From assembly GCA_016784945.1 (NCBI GenBank), contig JADHTP010000217.1, forward strand, positions 1-5,685: a stretch of DNA of 5,685 bases, read 5' to 3'. The notes under the pieces were generated by a model. The model saw only the letters and a program-made list of their open reading frames with translations. It searched no databases and was not told where the DNA came from. This document shows, in pieces, positions 1-5,546 of the stretch (positions are counted from its first letter, which is position 1; each line of letters opens with the position of its first letter). Made by a program: the position numbers and the translations under genes. This DNA is from Deltaproteobacteria bacterium (GTDB lineage: Bacteria; Myxococcota_A; UBA9042; DTJE01).

Positions 1-727
1 GAAGGTGTCCACCCGCAGGTCGTCATCCTTGATCTCGATCTCGATGGTGTCCTCGATGTCGGGCAGGACGAAAACGCTGGCAAAGGTGGTGTGCCGGCGC
101 GCGTTGGCGTCGAAGGGCGAGATCCGCACCAGGCGGTGAACGCCGGATTCGGCCTTCAGGTAGCCGAAGGCGTAGTCGCCATCCACGGACAGCGTGGCGT
201 TCTTGAGACCGGCCTCTTCACCGGGCAGGGAGTCCAGGAGGCTGGTGGCGAAACCCCGCCGCTCACACCATCGAACGTACATGCGCAGGAGCATCTCCAC
301 CCAGTCCTGGGACTCGGTCCCGCCGGCGCCCGCATGGATCCCGAGGATGGCGCCCGAGCCGTCACTGGGCCCGCTCATCATCCTGGCGAACTCGAGCTTG
401 TCCACCAGCTTCTCCAGACCCCCAAGCGCCGCTTCCACCTCTTCGCCGAATTCCTCCGCGCCTTCCTCCTCGGCCATGGACAGCATGTCTTCCGCGTCCT
501 TGATCTCCCGGAGGGGGCGTTCGTAGGATTCGATGTTTTTTTCCAGACGGGCCTTTTCGCGCATGAGCGCCTGGGCCCTCTGGTGATCGTTCCAGAGGTC
601 GGGCTTGGAGGCTTCTTCGTCTATTTCTGCGATGCGGGTGGCCTTGGCCTCGGGGTCAAAGAAACCTCCCGAGGACCTGGGTCCTCTCACGGAGGGCGCT
701 GATGCGTTCCTTGAGTGGCTCGAACAC
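1..727 (-). CDS. prfB: Peptide chain release factor 2 (RF2), 5' two thirds, with programmed +1 frameshift
   Basis: RF2 recognises UAA and UGA in the ribosomal A site and triggers release of the finished peptide. A GTG start at 727 opens a 23-codon zero frame (MFEPLKERIS...) that ends at an in-frame TGA (658-656). Skipping one base joins it to a frame open to the window edge, giving 242 visible residues. These include the helical domain 1, the conserved GIHAGAGGTESQDWVEM segment (about 129-145), the YGYLKAESGVHRLVRISPF region, and the RF2-specific SPF tripeptide at 203-205, which reads UAA/UGA and separates RF2 from RF1. The reading stops at DDLRVDTF, just before where the catalytic GGQ loop is expected, so about 120 residues lie outside the window. 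The gene follows the CPBP protease gene by 11 bases. The identification is secure. The TGA is the known autoregulatory recoding site, not a mutation. Confidence 0.97.
655..670 (-). promoter_or_regulatory. prfB: prfB programmed +1 ribosomal frameshift site
   Basis: On the minus strand, a Shine-Dalgarno-like GGGAGG (670-665) is followed after exactly three bases (TTT) by CTT TGA C (661-655), the classical RF2 recoding site. When RF2 is scarce the ribosome stalls at the UGA at codon 24, slips from CUU to UUU and continues at GAC, so RF2 controls its own synthesis. The spacing matches the well-studied E. coli site, where the UGA is codon 26. The protein similarity switches frame exactly here. Confidence 0.97.
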
Positions 728-735
728 GGTTTATT

Positions 736-740
736 CTCCT
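736..740 (-). promoter_or_regulatory. Ribosome-binding site of prfB, overlapping the upstream stop codon
   Basis: AGGAG at 740-736 lies 8 bases before the GTG at 727 and decides that start. Its first two bases are also the last two bases of the TAG stop (741-739) of the protease gene, so ribosomes finishing that gene terminate on the prfB ribosome-binding site. This suggests cotranscription and translational coupling. Confidence 0.85.
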
Positions 741-1560
741 ATTGGAACGGGGTCCAGCCTCGCTGGAGAAGCGAGGTCCAGTCCATGGTCACGGCCACGG
801 CGGAGTGGATGAACACGCCGCCCCATATGGTGTTGGTCCGCAGCGACAGCACCCCCAGGACGCAACCGGCCAGGATGGCCGCCAGCGCTTCCGCCATGGG
901 CTTCTGGAAATGGATCATGCAGTAGGGGACCGCCATGGCAAAAACCGCCATGGACCCCATGCGGTGCTTCATCGAATGGATCATGAAGCCCCGAAAGAAG
1001 AACTCCAGGGCGAAGAACTGGAGGCAGTAGAAGAACTCCCAGATGGCCAGGTCCCAGAGGCCGTCGGGGTTGTGATAGAACGGATAGGTCTTCTGGAACT
1101 GTTGGGTATAGGACACCACCACCACCGCGCCGAGCACCGGGAGGAACAGCATCAGGTAGATGGGCAGGTGGCGGAAGAAACCGCGGATCGAGAATCCGTA
1201 GTTCCGCAGGGGTTCGCGGTAAACGCCCCAGATGATGATCGTCGGGATCACAAAGTAGATGGTGAAGCAGCCCAGGGACCAGGCGATGTGTTGGTACAGG
1301 GGCGCCACGCCCAGAAGATCGTAGCGCAGTGTTTCGTTCGGGATCTTCGACACCAGGTCCACGACCCCGTTCGAGATCCGGCTCTGGAACCGTCCGTCCA
1401 GGACATAGAAGTTCATCACGGTCAGCAGGACGGCCACGGCAATGGACCCGAACACGGCCTTGAAAGCGGGTGATCGCCGAAAAGACGTGACCTCGTCCTG
1501 GATCCGGTCCACGGCTTCCAGCTGCTCGGTGATTACCTTGTGATAGAGCTTCGCAATCAT
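739..1560 (-). CDS. CPBP-family (glutamic-type) intramembrane protease, possible myxosortase-like sorting enzyme
   Basis: This is a 273-residue polytopic membrane protein with about six or seven hydrophobic segments, roughly at 35-53, 93-112, 131-150, 171-190, 205-218, 225-241 and 243-260. The CPBP/CAAX-protease signature is present. ALEFFFRGF carries E186 and R190 (motif 1, with Leu185 in place of the first Glu of EExxxR). YCMIHF supplies His217 (motif 2), and FIHSAVAVTMD supplies His252 and Asp260 (motif 3). In CPBP proteins these residues form the intramembrane active site. Family members include prenyl-protein proteases and the myxosortases that process MYXO-CTERM tails. A candidate substrate with such a tail is encoded at 3738-5546. 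The ATG at 1560 was chosen because the frame upstream runs back into an inserted element and would add a spurious histidine/aspartate-rich leader from 1692; ATG 1597 is a possible alternative. No good ribosome-binding site precedes 1560. The family is confident; the sorting role is inference. Confidence 0.88.
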   Translation of the reverse strand: MIAKLYHKVITEQLEAVDRIQDEVTSFRRSPAFKAVFGSIAVAVLLTVMNFYVLDGRFQSRISNGVVDLVSKIPNETLRYDLLGVAPLYQHIAWSLGCFTIYFVIPTIIIWGVYREPLRNYGFSIRGFFRHLPIYLMLFLPVLGAVVVVSYTQQFQKTYPFYHNPDGLWDLAIWEFFYCLQFFALEFFFRGFMIHSMKHRMGSMAVFAMAVPYCMIHFQKPMAEALAAILAGCVLGVLSLRTNTIWGGVFIHSAVAVTMDWTSLLQRGWTPFQ

Positions 1561-1607
1561 GGGGCGAAAGTGTAGCACGTTGTGGCCCGGGGGAAGCATT
1601 CGTCCCG

Positions 1608-1617
1608 TGGCTCGGGG
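1608..1617. repeat. Left flanking direct repeat (putative target-site duplication)
   Basis: TGGCTCGGGG lies immediately outside the left terminal inverted repeat. An identical copy in the same orientation sits immediately outside the right end at 2110-2119. A preceding G matches on both sides, so the duplication may be read as 10 or 11 bp. Confidence 0.8.
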
Positions 1618-1632
1618 CAGGGCAAACGCATC
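1618..1632 (+). repeat. Left terminal inverted repeat of the IVP element
   Basis: CAGGGCAAACGCATC is the exact reverse complement of GATGCGTTTGCCCTG at 2095-2109 (15 of 15). Confidence 0.88.
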
Positions 1633-1637
1633 TGATT

Positions 1638-1669
1638 CGTGGTCGTGATCGTGGTCGTGGTCGTGGACG
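1638..1669 (+). repeat. Left hexamer array, (CGTGNN)x5
   Basis: Five consecutive 6-base units (CGTGGT, CGTGAT, CGTGGT, CGTGGT, CGTGGA) are followed by CG. The array begins 5 bases inside the left terminal inverted repeat and ends where the IVP C-terminus (KIGQ) ends. Read on the minus strand in the IVP/protease frame it gives a meaningless His-Asp alternation. Confidence 0.9.
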
Positions 1670-2010
1670 CTTTGGCCAATCTTTGTCAACATCGAGACGA
1701 TCCGGCGGATGAGTTCTTTCGCATCTTCCGTCCGTCTCCGGGTCGATGATGCCGAGGATGTGGCAGACGTCCATTATGGCCCCGCATTCCATAGTTGTAC
1801 CTTGAGGCTATCAGGAAGAAGCGCCTGGGGTCCATCTCGCCTGATCTGCCCACTCCCATCTGCGACATTCAATGGAATGGAAAGGGCCGCACGACGAAGT
1901 TGGTCGGCCAGAACATGGTTGCCCTTGGGAAAGTGATTGATGGCACGGGCACAAAGGGCGAACAGTTCTATCGAACTTCTGTACACATCGAGCCGTTCGT
2001 AAGCCAACAT
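1669..2010 (-). pseudogene. Four-helix-bundle protein (23S rRNA intervening sequence protein, IVP family), frameshifted
   Basis: The ATG at 2010 follows AAAGGTG (2023-2017) at 6 bases. The first 57 or so residues (MLAYERLDVYRS...) contain the family hallmark QLRRAALSIPLNVADGSG. Similarity then moves through all three frames: RRFFLIAS (frame 2), MECGAIMDVCHILGIID (frame 3), and TEDAKELIRRIVSMLTKIGQ back in the first frame. Three +1 changes explain this: an extra C in the CCCC run at 1830-1827, an extra base near 1803-1800 (TCAAGGT), and a tandem ACGGACGG within about 1735-1728. Undoing them gives a protein of about 111 residues, the normal IVP length. As it stands, translation stops after GPQALLPDSL... 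at 1774. The family is a small helical bundle that oligomerises and is related to the Avd accessory protein of diversity-generating retroelements; its biochemical role is unclear. An in-frame ATG at 2091 exists but has no ribosome-binding site. Confidence 0.85.
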
Positions 2011-2023
2011 GTCAGGCACCTTT

Positions 2024-2055
2024 CGTCCACGTCCACGTTCACGATCACGTTCACG
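2024..2055 (-). repeat. Right hexamer array, inverted copy, (CGTGNN)x5
   Basis: On the minus strand the units are CGTGAA, CGTGAT, CGTGAA, CGTGGA, CGTGGA, then CG. Aligned with the array at 1638-1669, 27 of 32 positions match, so the two arrays form an imperfect inverted repeat. This array ends one base before the ribosome-binding site of the IVP gene and starts 39 bases inside the right terminal repeat, so the two spacers are asymmetric (5 versus 39 bases). Confidence 0.9.
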
Positions 2056-2094
2056 TTGTCTATCGGTCGTGCGTAGCTTCTGTTTCAACATTTT

Positions 2095-2109
2095 GATGCG
2101 TTTGCCCTG
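2095..2109 (-). repeat. Right terminal inverted repeat of the IVP element
   Basis: GATGCGTTTGCCCTG is the partner of 1618-1632. In a minus-strand transcript this copy comes first and can pair with the other end, closing a stem around the IVP gene. Confidence 0.88.
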
Positions 2110-2119
2110 TGGCTCGGGG
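2110..2119. repeat. Right flanking direct repeat (putative target-site duplication)
   Basis: This is the second copy of TGGCTCGGGG, starting at the first base after the right terminal inverted repeat. A same-orientation pair exactly abutting both ends of an inverted-repeat-bounded segment is the usual mark of staggered-cut insertion. Confidence 0.8.
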
Positions 2120-2184
2120 GTTGTCAGAAGTTCGTGGATTCGCGTGAAATCGTGTCCGGTTGAAATCCGGTTTCGCGGGGGCTC

Positions 2185-3741
2185 CTACAGGCGGAGTTTC
2201 CTGTTTGGACGCCTGAGTCGCCTGACCAGTCGGGCCGTGGCCCAGGCCACAAGCAGCAGTACCAGGGCCTCCAGAACCACGACCGAGGGAAAGCGCTGTG
2301 GTCCCTTCGGGGACACTCCGTCGGGGTTGTCGTCCATGAAGGCCATGAGACGGGCCTCCCGGGCCGACAATGCGGGAAGGCGTTCTTTCAGCAAGCGGTC
2401 GGCCAGGGTCCGTCCGCCTTCCGGTGTGGAGGCCCAGGCTGCCAGTCGGGCATAGGCGCGAACCAGGGTTATCGACGCCACCACTGCGGTCTGCACGGCC
2501 TGCCCCCCCGGGCCAATGATAGCGTTCGGTTCTGCGGAGTCCCGGAAGTAGTCCTCGGCCCGGAACCGTCCGTCTTCCAGTTCGAAGCCGTACTCGCCCA
2601 GGACGGGCAGAGACTGTTCGCATGCCCGTTTGTACAGTTCGGGCCCGAGGTGCCTGACCCGGTCGGCGGCCTCGTCTGCCACGTCCATGGCCGCATCCAG
2701 CGCCGACCCGTGGTCCCTCCATGGCCCCGTTGCGATGCCAGGGGTCCGTGAAGGCGTGAAGGTCCATTCGGGGGCGATCCAGGGACCCCTCTCGTCCCAG
2801 GCCGTTTCGATCCACAGGTGGTAATTGGATATGAAGTCGGCCGCCACCGAAAAGGGATGCTTCAGGTCCCCGGCATAGCCGCCAAGGGTGACCAGGGCCC
2901 GTCCCGCAAAGGCTGTCAAGGCCTTGATGACCACGCAGGGGGCGCCTGCCTGGACGGTGTGCATTGGCGTGGATGCATCCTGAATGTAGTGGAGGGCGTG
3001 GCCGAGGTAGGCCAGGGACAGGCGCCGGGAGGCGGGGTCGTCCCAGGACGCGGCGAACAGGGCCATGATGAAATGGGCCTTCACCATGGCGGGCCCCAGG
3101 GTCAGGGGGCCGTCGGGAACCACCGTGGCGGCCGCGAAGAGTTCCGGCTGCCGCCACAGGGCCACGGGACTGGCCGTGAGCCCATGGCTGGCCAGCGTGT
3201 AATGTGCGTGGGCCTGGCTGGCCAGGCCCTCCAGGCCGCCCAGGTCCATGACCGCCGGGTCTTCGGGGTAGGGGCCGTGAGTGCCGCCGAGGGGGGACCG
3301 GTCCTGTGCCATGGCGATGCGGGCCTGATTCCTGCCGTCGTCGTCGGGACGCACCGATTCCTCGCGAACCAGCTCCGCCCCGTCACGCACGGGATTACAG
3401 GCCAGGAAATCGAAACCGTTCACTCGGAATTCGGGGTTGCGGGTCAGGTCCAGGAATCCCTTGGCCTCGTAGGCGTCGAACTTCCCGGGCGATGGCCACC
3501 TCGCGAGGAAATCCCTGGCGGCATCGGCGTCCGAGGCGGACGACAGCCGGCCGTGGAGGTACCGGAAAAATGCGGTCAGATCGGGATTGCCCGTGCAGGG
3601 TACCGGCCTGTCGGCCCCGGGCAGGATGCCTCGCAGGGCCGCCTTCGTGACGGCACGGTGTGTCGCCGAGCCAAAGGTGTGGCCCCTGGCAGGCGCCAGG
3701 AGCAGGGACACGAGCAGCAGGTACGGGGTCAGTCGTCTCAT
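2185..3741 (-). CDS. Secreted, C-terminally anchored protein of the zinc-dependent phospholipase C / S1-P1 nuclease fold
   Basis: This 518-residue protein starts with a signal peptide (MRRLTPYLLLVSLLLAPARG, cleavage near 20) and ends with a hydrophobic segment (about 486-505) and an arginine-rich cytoplasmic tail, so its body is probably outside the inner membrane. The core motif LGHALHYIQDASTPMH places H251, D255 and H261 with the same spacing as zinc ligands H118, D122 and H128 of Bacillus cereus phospholipase C. THRAVTKAAL (H28) fits His14 near the mature N-terminus, and NYHLWIETA (H308, E312) fits the H142-x3-E146 pair. H223 or the HAH at 178-180 may supply another ligand. Such enzymes hydrolyse phosphodiester bonds of phospholipids or nucleic acids using three zinc ions; the substrate here is unknown. 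The protein is about twice the length of the bacterial phospholipase, with extra segments before and after the core. Its ATG overlaps the upstream stop (ATGA, 3741-3738), indicating translational coupling. Confidence 0.75.
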   Translation of the reverse strand: MRRLTPYLLLVSLLLAPARGHTFGSATHRAVTKAALRGILPGADRPVPCTGNPDLTAFFRYLHGRLSSASDADAARDFLARWPSPGKFDAYEAKGFLDLTRNPEFRVNGFDFLACNPVRDGAELVREESVRPDDDGRNQARIAMAQDRSPLGGTHGPYPEDPAVMDLGGLEGLASQAHAHYTLASHGLTASPVALWRQPELFAAATVVPDGPLTLGPAMVKAHFIMALFAASWDDPASRRLSLAYLGHALHYIQDASTPMHTVQAGAPCVVIKALTAFAGRALVTLGGYAGDLKHPFSVAADFISNYHLWIETAWDERGPWIAPEWTFTPSRTPGIATGPWRDHGSALDAAMDVADEAADRVRHLGPELYKRACEQSLPVLGEYGFELEDGRFRAEDYFRDSAEPNAIIGPGGQAVQTAVVASITLVRAYARLAAWASTPEGGRTLADRLLKERLPALSAREARLMAFMDDNPDGVSPKGPQRFPSVVVLEALVLLLVAWATARLVRRLRRPNRKLRL

Positions 3742-5546
3742 GGTCCAACGCGCCTGCGCAGGAGCACCACCAGGGCCAGAAGGCCCACCAGGGCGAAAGG
3801 TCCCGGGGGTGTGTACGCTAGGCCTGTCGCACAGCTTCCGCCGCCGTTGGTCTCCACCGTGGCTTCCGACTGGTCGGGCACGGGGATCTCTTCGGCCGGT
3901 TCGGGTTGCTTTTCGGTTTCTTCCGGGGGCCCCCAGCCCGACTCCAGCGTCACCACCAGCACGGGTGTCCTGTCGAGGATCAGCCGCGATCCTCCCCCGT
4001 CGGCCGGGTTAAGGTTGCCCTGGGACAAGTTGATGGCCAGGAGGTCGTCGGTATCCAGTGCCCGTGGATCGGGGTCCGGGACGTCAATCGGGAACGCCCT
4101 GGACAAGGCTGGATCCAGGTCGATATCCAGGGCCTTGGACAGGTCGCCGTAGGGCTGGTCCTTTCCCACCTCCAGTGTCCAGTCATACCAGACCATTGTG
4201 GTGACCACGCCTTCACAGGGTTCCGCCTGAACCACGTGGGTGGAGGGAACCGGGGTGTTGATCTTTACCGGCGTCCCGGTGGCTCCCAGGGCCCGGGCCA
4301 GAAGCGGGGCAGTGGGCATTGCCGGACGAAAGTCCACCATGGGCGGTTTGCCGAGGGGACTCAGCGTGGCCATCCCGAATCCGGTGGGTACATCGGGATC
4401 GGCCAGGAGACCGTCAAAAGCCCCGGCCCCGGCGCCGTTGATGGTGGCCAGGGACAGGACCTTCGCCAGGTTTTCGGTCTGGGCCTGGTCATCGCACTGT
4501 GGCGACGGGCAGGTCGGTGCGCCCCAGGCCGGACGAATGCCGCCGAGGACCAGCTCCACGCCGTCCGGTTCGCCGGGCCTGAAACCCAGGTCCTTCAGCC
4601 ATTCGTGGAGATCCGCCAGGTCCTCCATCCCCGATCGGGCCGTGATGTCGTAGGGTGTCGCGGGAAGGGTTGCCAGGATCGAGGCCAGGCCGTTGACGGG
4701 GCCGGAATCGTCGGCGAAGGGACCGAGCCAGGTCGAGAGCTTGGCCTTGCCGAACAGGCCCAGCGGGATCGGCGCGATCCAGATCCGGACCTCCTTGTCC
4801 GCCTTGACTGCCTCGTCCAGGACGTCATCCAGCACGGTGGTGTAGAACCCCGAAGGGTCATCGGGAAGTACGCTTTCCACCATGTAGGCCGAGGTGACGT
4901 GGGCGTCGGCCCATGCCTGTTTCTCGCCGGGCGTGGCCTCCCAGTCCGCGGGGGTCACCTGGCCGGTTCCGTCGATATCCGGGTAGGACGGATCCTGGGC
5001 CGGCACGCCGAAGTCCAGGTCGCCGTCATAGCGCTCCACCACGGCCCGGACGTATTCGCCGAAGGACGTGCGATCCGTGGGAAGGCCCATGCCTCCGTGG
5101 TCCCACGGGTTCTCCGATGACAGGACCACCAGGGCCTTTCCCCGGTAGGATTGCACCAGGGCGTCGAGCACCGTCATCTGGTAGCGTTCATAGGACCGGC
5201 CGGCCACGGGTTCCACCGCCCCCCAGGAGGACAGGTCCCGGGCCAGGGCGGCCAGGACCACGCGGTCCACGCCCAGGGTTTCGTAGGCCGCGGCCCATAC
5301 GCCGGCATATTCGGCCACCGCGTCCGGGGCCATGAATGCCAGTTTGTCCGGGGTATAGCCTTCCGGAAACCAACCCATGCCGTCGGCTTCCACCAGCGGG
5401 AACCCCGATTCCGGCGCGCAGGGGACATACGCCGTCACCGGGTCGGGCGTGTCGGCTCCTGCACCGTGGGGTTCTGCCGCCAGGAAGATGGCCACGAGGC
5501 CGAAGACGAAACTCCGGAATACCTGGTTTTCGAAGCGGTGGTTCAA
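3738..5546 (-). CDS. Secreted TIM-barrel, glycoside-hydrolase-like protein with MYXO-CTERM-like sorting tail
   Basis: This 602-residue protein has a signal peptide (hydrophobic 12-23, cleavage near 31). The middle resembles (beta/alpha)8 glycoside hydrolases: SSWGAVEP (106-113), LDALVQSY (127-134), ALVVLSS (138-144), FGEYVRAVVERYDGD (162-176), QTENLAKVLSLATINGAGAGAFDG (356-379) and a final helix near 412-420. The expected Asn-Glu-Pro acid/base region after the RYDGD helix is replaced by an acidic loop with EF-hand-like spacing (D190, D192, T194, D201). The strand VELVLGG (330-336) lacks the nucleophile Glu, so it may bind sugar rather than cleave it. A beta-rich part follows (about 430-535), then a Pro/Glu linker (540-566) and the tail GGGSC (Cys572), hydrophobic 584-596 and RRR (597-599). 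The TTG start at 5546 follows AAGGAGG at 10 bases and overlaps the previous stop (TTGA). The fold is by pattern only; the tail is clearer. Confidence 0.68.
   Translation of the reverse strand: MNHRFENQVFRSFVFGLVAIFLAAEPHGAGADTPDPVTAYVPCAPESGFPLVEADGMGWFPEGYTPDKLAFMAPDAVAEYAGVWAAAYETLGVDRVVLAALARDLSSWGAVEPVAGRSYERYQMTVLDALVQSYRGKALVVLSSENPWDHGGMGLPTDRTSFGEYVRAVVERYDGDLDFGVPAQDPSYPDIDGTGQVTPADWEATPGEKQAWADAHVTSAYMVESVLPDDPSGFYTTVLDDVLDEAVKADKEVRIWIAPIPLGLFGKAKLSTWLGPFADDSGPVNGLASILATLPATPYDITARSGMEDLADLHEWLKDLGFRPGEPDGVELVLGGIRPAWGAPTCPSPQCDDQAQTENLAKVLSLATINGAGAGAFDGLLADPDVPTGFGMATLSPLGKPPMVDFRPAMPTAPLLARALGATGTPVKINTPVPSTHVVQAEPCEGVVTTMVWYDWTLEVGKDQPYGDLSKALDIDLDPALSRAFPIDVPDPDPRALDTDDLLAINLSQGNLNPADGGGSRLILDRTPVLVVTLESGWGPPEETEKQPEPAEEIPVPDQSEATVETNGGGSCATGLAYTPPGPFALVGLLALVVLLRRRVGP

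Larger units (their letters stand above)
1618..2109 (-). mobile_element. 492-bp insertion with perfect terminal inverted repeats carrying a four-helix-bundle (IVP) gene remnant
   Basis: The insertion is bounded by a perfect 15-bp inverted repeat (1618-1632 and 2095-2109) that directly abuts a 10-bp direct repeat, TGGCTCGGGG (1608-1617 and 2110-2119). Inside the ends come two inverted hexamer arrays (1638-1669 and 2024-2055) and, between them, a decayed IVP-family gene on the minus strand. Removing 1618-2109 and one direct repeat restores a continuous spacer of about 120 bp between the flanking genes. Base composition is less GC-rich than the neighbours (32 of 60 G+C at 1861-1920). No transposase or reverse transcriptase is encoded, so movement, if real, would need IVP itself or a factor supplied in trans. 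The layout matches no insertion sequence I recognise. It resembles 23S rRNA intervening sequences, which also have paired ends and may carry IVP, but it lies outside rRNA. Confidence 0.8.

Noticed and set aside
656..658. In-frame TGA near the start of prfB read as a disabling mutation
   Set aside because: The surrounding GGGAGG-TTT-CTT-TGA-C is the known programmed frameshift site, and the downstream frame is intact RF2.
1569..1597. Promoter for the protease gene (TACACT at 1574-1569 just before ATG 1560)
   Set aside because: The -10-like hexamer is fair, but no acceptable -35 lies 16-18 bases upstream (GCTTCC), so it cannot be supported by sequence alone.
1638..1669. His-Asp repeat as a metal-binding leader of the protease
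   Set aside because: It is a by-product of the hexamer array in the inserted element read in the protease frame. A matching inverted array without that coding exists at 2024-2055.
731..1792. 353-codon minus-strand frame overlapping the protease gene
   Set aside because: Only its first 20 or so residues (MECGAIMDVCHILGIID) are meaningful, as a piece of the frameshifted IVP gene. The rest is a Pro/Arg-rich shadow of the protease gene.
1638..2055. CRISPR array
   Set aside because: The repeats are 6-base units without spacers, in two short inverted blocks; no cas genes are present.
2059..2088. Promoter inside the element for the IVP gene (TTGAAA at 2088-2083, GATAGA at 2064-2059)
   Set aside because: The -35-like hexamer is good and the spacing is 18, but the -10-like hexamer matches the consensus at only three positions.
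1618..2109. Diversity-generating retroelement (IVP is related to Avd)
   Set aside because: There is no reverse transcriptase, no template/variable repeat pair and no variable target gene in the window.
2120..2184. Terminator after the phospholipase-like gene
   Set aside because: Only a weak CCGG...CCGG pairing is visible, with no following T-run on the minus strand; nothing else is recognisable in this spacer.
2818..4152. Long open frame on the plus strand (444 codons), and a similar one at 3906-5120 (404 codons)
   Set aside because: Both are antisense to two well-supported minus-strand genes in very GC-rich DNA. Their translations are Gly/Arg/His/Gln-rich without domains, signal peptides or good ribosome-binding sites.
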